From assembly GCA_016714045.1 (NCBI GenBank), contig JADJNY010000005.1:434001-498000 (forward strand): a DNA stretch of 64,000 nt, read 5' to 3'. This stretch comes from Planctomycetota bacterium. GTDB lineage: Bacteria > Planctomycetota > UBA1135 > GCA-002686595. Shown here piece after piece: positions 35,570-43,861 of the stretch. The translations under genes and the position numbers were made by a program. Below the pieces are notes generated by a model. It did not search any database, had not been told where the DNA came from, and was given only the letters and a program-made list of their open reading frames with translations. How positions within the stretch are numbered: position 1 is the first letter of the stretch; every line of letters begins with the position of its first letter.

Positions 35570-36514
35570 TCACGCGCGAGTGCGCGGCTTGCCCGAGACC
35601 GGGGTCACGCCCGGCGGCAGGTTCAGCCGGATGAACTGCGCGAGCTCGCGGAAGTCCGCCGCGCGCGGGTGCGTCTTGCGCCATGCGAGCGTCACGCGTC
35701 GTCCCGGCGCGGGCTTCTCGAAGGCGAGCGCCACGAGCTCGCCCTCGTCCTTGCGCAGCGCGAGCGCCGGCAAGAGCGTCGTGCCCATCCCCGCGGCGAC
35801 CATGTGGCGCAGCGTCTCGAGGCTCGTCGCGCGGAAGTCCTGCTGCGATTCGTTCGCGTGGGTCTCGCGACACAAGGAGAGCGCCTGGTCGCGCAGGCAA
35901 TGCCCTTCGTCGAGCAGCAACACCTTTTGCCCCGCGAGGTCGCCCTCGACGAGCCGCTTCTTCTTCGCGAGCTCGTGGTCGCGTCGCGCGAGCAGGTGGA
36001 ACGGCTCCTCGAAGAGCTCCTCGCTGACGATGCCGGGGAGCGGGATCGGCGTCGCGAGGAGGCCGCAGTCGAGGCGGTGCTGCGCCAAGTCCTCGAGCAG
36101 GTCCGAGGTCTTCAGCTCGCGCAGGATGAGCTCGACCTTCGGGTACTCGGCGCGCAGCGCCGGCACGAAGTGCGGGAGCAGGTAGGGCCCGAGCGTCGGG
36201 ATCACGCCGAGGCGCAGCGGCCCCGAGAGCGGCAGGTGCCCGCTCTCCGCGATGTCGCGGATCGTCTCGGTCGCGTCGAGCACGGCGCGCGCCTGCTCGA
36301 TGATGCGCTCGCCCGCGGTCGTGGGTTGCACGCTCTTGCTCGAGCGCTCGAACAGCGTGAGCCCGAGCGTGCGCTCGAGCTTCTGGATCTGCGCCGACAG
36401 CGTCGGCTGCGTCACGTTGCACGCGCGCGCGGCGCGGCCGAAGTGGCGGTGCTCGTGGAGCGCGACGGCGTAGCGCAGCTCGGCGAAGGTGACGGCGGTG
36501 AGGTCGATCGCCAT
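35570..36514 (-). CDS. oxyR: Hydrogen peroxide sensor regulator OxyR (LysR family)
   Basis: 314 residues. N-terminal winged helix (about 10-70): HRHFGRAARACNVTQPTLSA and QKLERTLGLTLFER. The regulatory half carries the redox pair C206 and C215 in DEGHCLRDQALSLC, with the same spacing as C199/C208 of E. coli OxyR, followed by FRATSLETLRHMVAAGMGTT. These residues form a disulfide on H2O2 exposure and switch the protein to an activator. It is divergent from the peroxiredoxin-ahpD pair, the classical arrangement, and its start codon lies inside the predicted OxyR box, which suggests autorepression. Confidence 0.95.
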   Translation of the reverse strand: MAIDLTAVTFAELRYAVALHEHRHFGRAARACNVTQPTLSAQIQKLERTLGLTLFERSSKSVQPTTAGERIIEQARAVLDATETIRDIAESGHLPLSGPLRLGVIPTLGPYLLPHFVPALRAEYPKVELILRELKTSDLLEDLAQHRLDCGLLATPIPLPGIVSEELFEEPFHLLARRDHELAKKKRLVEGDLAGQKVLLLDEGHCLRDQALSLCRETHANESQQDFRATSLETLRHMVAAGMGTTLLPALALRKDEGELVALAFEKPAPGRRVTLAWRKTHPRAADFRELAQFIRLNLPPGVTPVSGKPRTRA

Positions 36515-36543
36515 GGTCTATCGGGAGGATACAGGCACTCGAT
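36507..36543. promoter_or_regulatory. OxyR binding box between oxyR and the peroxiredoxin gene
   Basis: Four tetramers with exact 7-nt spacing: ATCG (36507), CTAT (36518), ATAC (36529), CGAT (36540), against the OxyR consensus ATAG-N7-CTAT-N7-ATAG-N7-CTAT: 13 of 16 positions match. It overlaps the oxyR start codon and lies 84 nt before the peroxiredoxin ATG. Confidence 0.75.
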
Positions 36544-36626
36544 TTCGAAAGGGAGCTTGCGCGGGCGATGCTCTGGGCACACGAACAGCGCCCGGCGTCT
36601 CGGGCGACACCCGCAAGGAGAATCCC

Positions 36627-37166
36627 ATGCTGACCATCGGCGACCGTTTCCCCGACTTCCAGCTCCAGTCCGTCGTCTCGATCGACGCGGGCAAGGAGTT
36701 CCAACTCCTCACGAACCAGTCCTTCCAGGGCAAGTGGCGCGTGATCTTCTTCTGGCCGATGGACTTCACGTTCGTCTGCCCGACCGAGATCGCCGGCTTC
36801 GGCGCGCGCAACGCCGAGTTCCAGGAGCGTGACGCGCAGCTCCTCGGCGCCAGCACGGACACCGAGTACGTCCACCTCGCCTGGCGCAAGCAGCACCCCG
36901 ACCTGAAGTCGCTGCCGTACCCGATGCTGGCCGACACGAAGCGCGAGCTCTCGACCGCGCTCGGCATCCTGCACAAGGACGCGGGCGTTGCGCTGCGCGC
37001 GACCTTCCTCGTCGATCCCCAAGGAGTGATCCGCTGGGTCAACGTGAACGACCTCGAGGTCGGCCGCAGCGTCGACGAGGTGCTGCGCGTGCTCGACGCG
37101 CTCCAGACCGGCGAGCTCTGCCCGTGCAACTGGAAGAGCGGCGACAAGACGCTCCAGGTGGCCTGA
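36627..37166 (+). CDS. ahpC: AhpC-type 2-Cys peroxiredoxin
   Basis: 179 residues from ATG at 36627, with AAGGAG 6 nt upstream. It reduces H2O2, organic peroxides and peroxynitrite in the cytosol. Peroxidatic C51 in DFTFVCPTEI; resolving C165 in GELCPCNWKSG near the C-terminus. The TPxxCP-type site (here FVCPTE), length and AhpD partner downstream fit the alkyl hydroperoxide reductase form used in AhpC/AhpD systems. Under likely OxyR control from the box upstream. The stop TGA overlaps the next ATG by one base (TGATG). Confidence 0.95.
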   Translation: MLTIGDRFPDFQLQSVVSIDAGKEFQLLTNQSFQGKWRVIFFWPMDFTFVCPTEIAGFGARNAEFQERDAQLLGASTDTEYVHLAWRKQHPDLKSLPYPMLADTKRELSTALGILHKDAGVALRATFLVDPQGVIRWVNVNDLEVGRSVDEVLRVLDALQTGELCPCNWKSGDKTLQVA

Positions 37167-37702
37167 TGAAGGCGCTCGAGACCTACGCGGCTTCCTTCCC
37201 GGACGCCGCGAAGGACATCCGCATGAACCTGCGCGCGGTGCTGTCGGATTCGACGCTCGCGCCGCGCGCGCGGTGGCTCGTGGCGCTGACCAGCGCGCAC
37301 GTGCTCGCCGACGACGCGCTGCGCGACGCGATTCTCTCGGACGGCGCCGAGGTGCTGGACGACGCCGCGCGGGACGATGCGCAGGCCGCGTGCGCGCTGA
37401 TGGCGATGAACAACGTCTACTACCGCTTCCGCCACATGGTGGGAAAGGCGGAGTACGAGCGGCTCCCGGCGCGCCTGCGCATGACGCGCCTCGCGGCGCC
37501 CAAGACGTCGAAGGCCGAGTTCGAGCTCGCGTCGCTCGCCGCGAGCGCGATCACGGGCTGCGAGCAGTGCGTGCGCGCGCACGAGCACTCGGTGGTCGAG
37601 CTCGGCCTCTCCATGGAGCAGGTGCACGACGCCGTGCGCATCGCGGCCGTGCTCCACGCGGCGCGGGCGAGCCGGCGCCTCGCGCCCGTCGCCGCGAGCT
37701 GA
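37166..37702 (+). CDS. ahpD: Alkylhydroperoxidase AhpD, reductant of the peroxiredoxin
   Basis: 178 residues, overlapping the peroxiredoxin stop. All-helical AhpD fold with catalytic C132 and C135 in ITGCEQCVRAHEHSV and H139 following. Two repeats of similar helices: SAHVLADDALRDAI and SLAASAITGCEQC. In known systems AhpD passes electrons from lipoylated SucB and Lpd to AhpC. Adjacent to the peroxiredoxin and divergent oxyR, it completes a peroxide detoxification unit. Length as in mycobacterial AhpD. Confidence 0.95.
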   Translation: MKALETYAASFPDAAKDIRMNLRAVLSDSTLAPRARWLVALTSAHVLADDALRDAILSDGAEVLDDAARDDAQAACALMAMNNVYYRFRHMVGKAEYERLPARLRMTRLAAPKTSKAEFELASLAASAITGCEQCVRAHEHSVVELGLSMEQVHDAVRIAAVLHAARASRRLAPVAAS

Positions 37703-38093
37703 TTCCGAAGGTCCCTCCCGCGCGCCCGCGCTCTCTCGGTCGGGCGGCGGGGGGAACCGGGCGCCCGGCCGGGCGAGCCAGCAACCCCTGGGCTCGTCCG
37801 GCGGGCGCCTCTCTTCGGAGCCCTCGAGCGACGAGTACGGCGTCACGGACGGCCTCGGATGGGGGAAAAACCGCGGCCCGCGGCGCGAAATTGCATTCAG
37901 TTCGGAAGGAACTTCCAGGTGGCCTCGCGTCCCACCGCCGCGAGCGCGCGGAAGACCGCTCCGCCCCTTGTGCTCCGCGCGCCGATCCGTATCCTCTTTC
38001 GCTCCAAGTCCGGACCGGCCCACCGGCCCGGCCCCCGCAAGCGGCACGGCATGCCAGCGAGCGGGGCAGTGTGATCTGCCACGAGAACGTTCG
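37703..38093. other. Intergenic region upstream of rpmI
   Basis: 390 nt without a recognisable gene. The first part is rich in short GC inverted repeats (around 37750-37810) that could end the ahpD transcript, but without a T-tract. The second part contains a promoter candidate (37968-37995) and then the rpmI leader, where L20-dependent control could act; I could not resolve a specific leader fold. Confidence 0.5.
37968..37995 (+). promoter_or_regulatory. Candidate promoter of rpmI-rplT
   Basis: TTGTGC (37968-37973), 16-nt spacer, TATCCT (37990-37995), 98 nt before the rpmI ATG. A separate promoter is needed because rpmI-rplT is detached from infC. Hexamer match only. Confidence 0.4.
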
Positions 38094-38288
38094 ATGCCCA
38101 AGATGAAGTCGAAGGGAGCGGTCAAGAAGCGCTTCCGCATCAGCAAGAGCGGCAAGGCGCTCTGCTCGCACCCCGGGCGCGGCCACCTGCACGCCGCCTA
38201 CAACGGGAAGACGCGCCGTAACCTGCGTCGCCGCATCGTGCTCAACACGACGTGGTCCACCCTCATCCGCCGCATGGTCAAGCCCTGA
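38094..38288 (+). CDS. rpmI: 50S ribosomal protein L35
   Basis: 64 residues, basic, the family's usual size. Starts MPKMKSKGAVKKRFRISKSG and continues with the L35-type KTRRNLRRRIVL. Note C24 and His-rich stretch CSHPGRGHLHAAY in place of the usual Lys/Arg-rich segment. Binds 23S rRNA in the large subunit. 17 nt before rplT. Confidence 0.93.
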   Translation: MPKMKSKGAVKKRFRISKSGKALCSHPGRGHLHAAYNGKTRRNLRRRIVLNTTWSTLIRRMVKP

Positions 38289-38305
38289 GGTAGAGGAGAA
38301 GCACC

Positions 38306-38662
38306 ATGGTACGTGTCACCATCGGCGCCCCGCGCCGTCAGAAGAAGAACCGGTACTTCAAGCAGGCCAAGGGCTTCTGGGGCGGTCGTTCCCGCCTCTG
38401 GAGGACCGTGCGCGAGACGCTGATCCGCGCGTGGGCCTTCAGCACGCGCGACCGTCGCGCGAAGAAGCGCGTCTTCCGCCGCTTGTGGATCATCCGCATC
38501 AACGCGGCCGCGCGCATGCGCGGTGTCAGCTACTCGCAGTTCATCGACGGCTTGAAGAAGGCCAAGATCGACCTAGACCGCAAGCAGCTGAGCGAACTCG
38601 CGATCCACGACCCGAAGGCGTTCGACGCCCTGGTCAACGAAGCGCGCGCCGCCCGCAAGTGA
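38306..38662 (+). CDS. rplT: 50S ribosomal protein L20
   Basis: 118 residues. Family marks: KKNRYFKQAKGFWGGRSRLW near the N-terminus, RRLWIIRINAAARMRGVSYS and FIDGLKKAKIDLDRKQLSEL in the globular C-terminal domain. Early 50S assembly protein that also represses its own operon in several bacteria. Followed by a strong intrinsic terminator. Confidence 0.97.
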   Translation: MVRVTIGAPRRQKKNRYFKQAKGFWGGRSRLWRTVRETLIRAWAFSTRDRRAKKRVFRRLWIIRINAAARMRGVSYSQFIDGLKKAKIDLDRKQLSELAIHDPKAFDALVNEARAARK

Positions 38663-38698
38663 CCCAGTCGCATTCCTCCTCCTGAAGGAATCGACCCC

Positions 38699-38738
38699 GC
38701 CGCCCGCGACTCCTCCTGAGGTCGCGGGCGGCTTCTTT
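38699..38738 (+). terminator. Intrinsic terminator of the rpmI-rplT transcript
   Basis: Perfect 12-bp stem gccgcccgcgac / gtcgcgggcggc (38699-38710 with 38721-38732), 10-nt loop, then ttcttt. It begins 36 nt after the rplT stop. Confidence 0.9.
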
Positions 38739-38844
38739 CGACGCCGCGCTCCGGCTCGCGCGAAACCCGCCCGGGCCGCGCCTGCACGACCCGGGTGGAG
38801 GAGCGAGCGCCCGCGGTGGGCCGTTCCGCGTCCAGGAGCCAGCC

Positions 38845-39126
38845 ATGCAGCGCACGTTGCTTCGCGTCGTGATCGGCGCCTTCCTCGGCAGCCTCGGGGG
38901 ACTCGGACTCGGCACGTGTCTCGGGCTCGCCTCGAGCTTCGGGCCCTGCCTCGGTTTCGAGCAAGGGTATGCGTTCCTCGGCATCCTCGTCGGCGCCGCC
39001 GTGGGCGCCGGGATCGCGCTCGTCGAGCGGCCGGACCCGCGCGCGTGCAATCGGCAGGATCCTCCCGACCTGCTGCGCGAGGACGACGCTCGGTCGGAGA
39101 AGCGCACGTCCGACCGCGCGCCGTAG
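38845..39126 (+). CDS. Small two-helix membrane protein
   Basis: 93 residues from ATG at 38845, with AGGAG about 6 nt upstream. Two hydrophobic segments: LLRVVIGAFLGSLGGLGLGT (about 5-24) and AFLGILVGAAVGAGIALV (about 43-60), glycine-rich, then a hydrophilic charged tail. No family recognised. It stands alone between the ribosomal protein terminator and the serine hydrolase gene. Confidence 0.65.
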   Translation: MQRTLLRVVIGAFLGSLGGLGLGTCLGLASSFGPCLGFEQGYAFLGILVGAAVGAGIALVERPDPRACNRQDPPDLLREDDARSEKRTSDRAP

Positions 39127-39412
39127 CCGTGCGTCGTCGCGGTGCCGCAGCGAAGCACGGTGGGGACGCCGGAGCGTGCTCCCTCCGCGCCGGTCCGCCT
39201 CGGTCACGGCCAGAGGAAGCCTCTCGAAGCGCCGCACGGGCTCGATCGCCGCGGCCGGTTCACGCAGGTTTCGCATGGAGCGCACCTCGGCGCCCTTCCC
39301 CACCTGCCCCGCCGGGCGGAGCATGCTCGCGACGACACGTCGAGCCCGACCCGTCCCTGCCCGCGGAGCGGGCGCGGGCCCCGAGCGACGGGAAGCGCGG
39401 AGGACCCCGACC

Positions 39413-40621
39413 ATGAAGCCCATCCAGCTCGCCGCAGCGTTCGCGCTCCTGACTCTCTTCGACACGTTCGCGCCGGCGTGTGCGGGGCCAGAGCGCGTCG
39501 AACGCGGGCCGGTCGCGCTCCGCGATCACGACCGCGCGCTGCGCGATACCCGCGAGCACGACCGCGCGCCGCGCGACCTCCACGCGCTCGTCGCCCGCGT
39601 GCGCGAGCGGAGCGGGCTCCCGGCGCTCGGCGCCGCGCTCGTGACCTCGAGCGGTCTCGAGGCCGTCGGTGTCGCGGGCCTCCGATCGGCGGCGTCGAGC
39701 GCGCCGGTGACGATCGACGATCGCTGGCACCTCGGGTCGTGCACGAAGACGATCACCGCGACGCTCGCCGCGCGCTTGATCGAGCGCGGCGCGCTCCGCT
39801 GGGACACGACGATCGGCTCCGTGTTCGGCTCTGCGATCCACCCGGGGTGGAAGGACGTCACGCTCGAACAGCTCCTGTGCCACCGCTCGGGCGCGCCGCT
39901 CAACTTCAGCGAGGACGCGTGGGAGCGCATGGTCGCGCGCGGCGGATCGCTCCGGGCGCAGCGGCGCTTCTTCGTCGACGAGGGCCTGAAGTCGGCACCG
40001 TCGACGCCGCCGAACACGGCGACCGTCTACTCGAACTCGGGCTACCTCGTCGCGGGTGCGATGCTCGAGGAGCGCGCCGACGCCGCGTGGGAGGAGCTCG
40101 TGCGCCGCGAGGTGTTCGAGCCGCTCGGCCTGCGGCATACGGGGTTCGGCGCTCCGGGGACGGCTGGACGGCTCGACCAGCCGTTCGGGCACGTGCGCGG
40201 CGCGGACGGGTGGACGCCCGTCGAGTTCGGCCCGAACGCGGACAATCCGGCGGCGACGGGCCCCGCGGGCACGGTGCACGCGACGCTCGGCGATTGGGCG
40301 CGCTTCGTCGCGGCGCACCTCGCGGGCGAGCGCGGCGACGCGACGTTCCTCGCGCCGGCGACGTGGAAGCGACTGCACACGGCGAGCGGGAGCGACTGGG
40401 GCACGACGCCGGGTTGGATGCAGGCCGAAGCCGAGTGGGCGAGCGGACCGGCGCTGCGGCACATGGGGAGCAATGGGTTCTGGATCGCGGAAGCGACGCT
40501 CGCGCCGGGGAAAGACGTCGCGGTCCTGCTCGTGACGAACGTCAGCGACGACGCGGTCGAGGCGCCGTTCCGCGAGCTGCTCGAGCTCTTCGTCGCCGAG
40601 CACGCAGCTGCAGCGCGGTGA
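39413..40621 (+). CDS. Beta-lactamase-fold serine hydrolase (class C / DD-peptidase-like)
   Basis: 402 residues from ATG at 39413. Signal peptide MKPIQLAAAFALLTLFDTFA ending near CAG, so exported. Catalytic S109 and K112 in GSCTKT (SxxK), Y206-S207-N208 in VYSNSGYL, and a HMGSNGFW segment in place of the KTG box. Family members include esterases, D-aminopeptidases and beta-lactamase-like enzymes; substrate cannot be told. Residues 25-55 form an unusual Arg/Asp/His-rich region with two similar RDHDRALRDTREHDRAPRD units between signal and domain. Confidence 0.85.
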   Translation: MKPIQLAAAFALLTLFDTFAPACAGPERVERGPVALRDHDRALRDTREHDRAPRDLHALVARVRERSGLPALGAALVTSSGLEAVGVAGLRSAASSAPVTIDDRWHLGSCTKTITATLAARLIERGALRWDTTIGSVFGSAIHPGWKDVTLEQLLCHRSGAPLNFSEDAWERMVARGGSLRAQRRFFVDEGLKSAPSTPPNTATVYSNSGYLVAGAMLEERADAAWEELVRREVFEPLGLRHTGFGAPGTAGRLDQPFGHVRGADGWTPVEFGPNADNPAATGPAGTVHATLGDWARFVAAHLAGERGDATFLAPATWKRLHTASGSDWGTTPGWMQAEAEWASGPALRHMGSNGFWIAEATLAPGKDVAVLLVTNVSDDAVEAPFRELLELFVAEHAAAAR

Positions 40622-40751
40622 GCGCGGCGAAAACCGCGACCGGGGGAGTGCGACGAGTCCGGTGCAGGCGGTGGTCGTCGCGGCGCGCTACGATTCGGCG
40701 CGAAAGCGAGGACGAGACGTGGGGAAGGAACCGAGACAGGGCGCTCGCAGC

Positions 40752-41451
40752 ATGGAGAAGCGACCGAACACGACGAGATCGTCCCGCGCGGGGAGCTCGA
40801 GCCGCGCGGCGACGCGCTCGGCGTCGAGCGCGGGCCGCACGGCCGCGTCGAGCGCGCGCGGCGCCGATCCGCAGCCGTCCGCCGGCCGCGTCATCGACGC
40901 GCGGATCGCCGAGCTCGGCGGTTGGCGCAGGGAGACGCTCGCCCGCATGCGCGCGCTGATCCGCGTCGTCGATCCCGCGATCGTCGAGGAGGTGAAGTGG
41001 GGCGGCACGCCGGTGTGGTCGCGCGACGGGATCGTGTGCACCGGCGAGTCGTACGCGAAGGTCGTCAAGCTCACGTTCGCGCACGGCGCGGAGCTCGCGG
41101 ACCCCGCGCGGCTCTTCAACGCGAGCCTGGAGGGCACCACGCGCCGCGCGATCGACCTGCGCGAAGGCGAGCGCCTCGACGCGCGCGCGTTCCAGGCGCT
41201 CGTGAAGGCCGCGATCGCGCGCAACGTGTCGACGGCGAACGCACGCGCGGCGACGAAGGGCGGGAGCTCCGGCAGGAAGGCAAAGGCCGCGAATTCCACG
41301 TCGAACCCGCAGCCCGCGAACTCCGCCTCGAGGCCGAGGCCAGCGAACTCCGACGCGAAGGCGAAGCCCGCGCGCTCCGTCGGCAAGGCGAAGCCTCGGA
41401 GCGCCGCCGCGAAGGCGGAGCAGGGGCCGCTCGGGCGGAGCTGCGAAGCCC
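40752..41451 (+). CDS. DUF1801-domain protein with Lys/Ala/Pro-rich tail, no stop of its own (probable frameshift)
   Basis: Read from ATG at 40752. Residues about 45-160 are a DUF1801 domain: RVIDARIAELGGWRRETLAR, VEEVKWGGTPVWSRDGIV, ESYAKVVKLTFAHGAELADP and RRAIDLREGERLDARAFQAL. Then comes a low-complexity Lys/Ala/Ser/Pro linker (about 165-225). The frame has no stop here and would run on out of frame through the next two genes to 42683, so the end given is where homologous coding moves to the next frame. Its tail looks like the usual N-terminal Lys/Ala-rich lead of the second DUF1801 gene, suggesting one two-domain gene broken by a frameshift near 41420-41450, or a sequence error. Confidence 0.6.
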
Positions 41452-41844
41452 GTGAAGCTCCTCTCCGGCGGCAACCCACAGATCGCGAAGGAGGACGGCG
41501 ACGCGCCGGTCGAGGCGTACCTCGCGGCGCTGTCGGGCTGGAAGCAAGCCGTCGCGCGCAGGCTCGATGCGCTCGTCGTGCGCACGGTGCCCGGCGTGCG
41601 GAAGGCGGTGAGGTGGAACTCGCCGTTCTACGGCGTCGAGGGGCAGGGGTGGTTCCTCTCGTTCCACGTGTTCACGAAGTACCTCAAGGTGACCTTCTTC
41701 CGCGGCACCGCGCTGCATCCGGCGCCCGCCGGCGGCACGGCGAAGGACGCGCGCTGGATCGACGTGCACGAGGGCGAACTCGACGAGGCGCAGCTGTGGG
41801 AGTGGATCCGCCAGGCCGCGGCGCTGCCGGGGTGGACGGCGTAG
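41452..41844 (+). CDS. DUF1801-domain protein (second copy)
   Basis: 130 residues from GTG at 41452; the Lys-Pro-Val-Lys lead KPVKLLSGGNPQIAKEDGDA that usually continues from a basic N-terminal arm begins two codons upstream. DUF1801 marks: VEAYLAALSGWKQAVARRLD, VRKAVRWNSPFYGVEGQGWF and FHVFTKYLKVTFFRGTALHP. Small cytosolic domain of unknown function, sometimes called YdhG-like. No Shine-Dalgarno is visible at the GTG, which supports it being the second half of a fused gene with the preceding reading frame. Confidence 0.75.
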   Translation: MKLLSGGNPQIAKEDGDAPVEAYLAALSGWKQAVARRLDALVVRTVPGVRKAVRWNSPFYGVEGQGWFLSFHVFTKYLKVTFFRGTALHPAPAGGTAKDARWIDVHEGELDEAQLWEWIRQAAALPGWTA

Positions 41845-41862
41845 GCGACGAGGAGCTCCACC

Positions 41863-42513
41863 ATGGGCGCGAAGACCTGGATGCTCGTGTACTCCGAGGG
41901 GGATCCGCGCGCGGTCCTCGCGACTCGACCGACGCTCGACCGCGCGGCGACGAAGGCGTTCGCCGAGCGCTTGTTCCCGAAGGAGCGCCTCGTCCCGCTC
42001 GAGGACGGGAGCGTGGAGAACACGTGTCCGCCGGACGACGAGCTCGTCGTCGGAGTGTTCGCGGGTGTGCGGCTCGTCGCGGCGAAGGAGTTCGCGCTCG
42101 ACCTGCCATCGAAGTTGCCCGCTCGCTTCCTCGAGGAAGGCCGCAAGGGCCTCGTCCATCTCCACGCGATGCACAGCGTCGTCGACTGGAGCGCGTTCGC
42201 GCGCTGGCGCGACGGGAAGCTCGAGCGCGCGCTCAGCCTCGCGCCGGACGAAGGCGTGCTCGAGGACGTCGGCGAGCGCCTCGCGTTCGAAGCGCCATAC
42301 TGGTCGGGCGAGCACCCGGCGATCGACCCGGACGAGGACGACGCGGAGTATCCGTTCCCGTTCCATCCGCTCGAGCTCGGCGAGGCGGCGTTGCTCGCCT
42401 TCTTCGGCTACGTGCTCGAGGGCGATGTGAGCCGGTCGTCGGTCGACCCGACCGAGCTTCCGCTCCTCCGGTTCCAGCGAAAGCGATCGCTGCTCCGCTG
42501 GTTCGGGGGCTGA
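41863..42513 (+). CDS. DUF6928-family protein
   Basis: 216 residues from ATG at 41863 with GGAG upstream (aggagctccacc). Starts MGAKTWMLVYSEGDPRAVLA and has LDRAATKAFAERLFPKERLV, PLEDGSVENTCPPDDELVVG, HLHAMHSVVDWSAFARWRDG and EAPYWSGEHPAIDPDED, a pattern I associate with DUF6928, mostly known from actinobacteria. Function unknown; probably cytosolic. It lies 18 nt after the DUF1801 gene, so likely cotranscribed. Confidence 0.8.
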   Translation: MGAKTWMLVYSEGDPRAVLATRPTLDRAATKAFAERLFPKERLVPLEDGSVENTCPPDDELVVGVFAGVRLVAAKEFALDLPSKLPARFLEEGRKGLVHLHAMHSVVDWSAFARWRDGKLERALSLAPDEGVLEDVGERLAFEAPYWSGEHPAIDPDEDDAEYPFPFHPLELGEAALLAFFGYVLEGDVSRSSVDPTELPLLRFQRKRSLLRWFGG

Positions 42514-42758
42514 GCGCGATTCTCGCCTCGGAGCTCCCCGGTCGCGGCCCGGGAGCGAGCGTGCGCGGCGTCGACGGCTCGCGCGGAGGACGGCCGGCTC
42601 GCCCGCCCGCGGATCGGTGGGTCCCGCCGAGGCGCGCTCGAGCGTCGAGGCGCGCTCCGCCCGACGCCGGCGCGGCCTTGTGAACGCCGTCTCGAATCGG
42701 GTTCAATCCTGGCCCGCGTCGGCGCGAGCACGGAGCTCGGCCCCGGCGCCGCCCCCTC

Positions 42759-43807
42759 ATGACCGACCCCGACACGCTCCTCACCCAGGCGCTCGAGCGC
42801 GCGCGTGTTGCGCCCGACGACGAGGCCCTCCGCGCGCTCGACCGCGAGTTCCTCCAGAAGGGGGGCGTCGTCGCGAACCTGCTCGCCTCGATCCCCACGC
42901 TGCCGCCCGATCAGCGCAAGGCGACCGGTCAGAAGGCGAACCAGATCAAGCAGGCGCTCGAAGCCGCGCTCGCCGCGCGCAAGGCGGAGCTCGAGGAAGC
43001 CGCGCTCGCGAGCGAACGTTCCGGCGCCGGCTTCGACGCGACGCTGCCCGGCGCGAAGCAGGAGCGCGGCGGGCTCCACCCGATCACGCAGGTCACGCGC
43101 GAGCTCGAGGACCTCTTCACCAGCATGGGCTGGATGGTGCTCGACGGGCCCGAGGTCGAGCTCGACTGGTACAACTTCGAGGCGCTCAACATCCCGCGCG
43201 ACCACCCCGCGCGCGATATGCAGGACACGTTCTTCTGCGACGTGTCGACGAAGACGCGCACGAGCGCGACCTCTCCGGCAAGGTCGTCATGCGCACGCAC
43301 ACCTCGCCCGTCCAGGTGCGTGCGATGGAGCGCTTGAAGCCGCCCTTCCGCGCGATCGTCCCCGGCAAGGTGTTTCGCAACGAGTCGACCGATGCGAGCC
43401 ACGAGCACACCTTCCACCAGATGGAGGGCCTCTGCATCGGGAAGGACGTCTCGGTGGGGCATCTGATCGGCGCCATGAAGACGCTCCTGCGCGGCATCTT
43501 CGGGCGTGAGATCGAGATCCGCCTGCGCCCCGGCTACTTCCCGTTCGTCGAGCCCGGCTTCGAGCTCGACGCGCGCTGCCCGTTCTGCAAGGACGGGTGC
43601 TCCGTGTGCAAGCGCTCGACGTGGATCGAGCTGCTCCCGTGCGGCATGGTCCACCCGAACGTGCTGAAGGCGGGCGGCATCGACCCCGAGCAGTGGACCG
43701 GTTTCGCGTTCGGCCTCGGCCTCTCGCGCCTCGTCATGCTGCGCCACGGCATCGACGACGTGCGCATGCTGCTCTCGGGCGACCTGCGCTTCCTCGAGCA
43801 GTTCTGA
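42759..43807 (+). CDS. pheS: Phenylalanyl-tRNA synthetase alpha subunit, frameshifted in this sequence
   Basis: Reading from ATG at 42759 gives the coiled coil and the class II core start (GGLHPITQVTRELEDLFTSM, VELDWYNFEALNIPRDHPAR, MQDTFFCDV). At about 43241-43247 (cgtgtcgacg) homology jumps to another frame and continues SGKVVMRTHTSPVQVRAMER, VFRNESTDASHEHTFHQMEG (motif 2) and the motif 3 region TGFAFGLGLSRLVMLRHGID to the stop at 43807. A gt duplication (+2) or loss of one base would explain it. All expected segments are present, length about 349 residues. Since PheS is essential, an assembly error is most likely; it also has a CPFCKDGCSVCKRSTW Cys-rich insertion near the C-terminus. Charges tRNA-Phe with PheT. 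Confidence 0.9.
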
Positions 43808-43861
43808 GCGCGCACCAGCCGCTGCCTCCACACCGCACACCTCGCACACGCATCCGCACCG

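Noticed and set aside
40752..42683. One 640-residue protein covering DUF1801 and two following genes
   Set aside because: After the linker the frame is out of register with the clearly conserved second DUF1801 and DUF6928 genes, so the rest is noise.
42759..43807. pheS as two separate genes
   Set aside because: The two parts are successive pieces of one alpha subunit and neither is complete; one small indel restores the normal enzyme.
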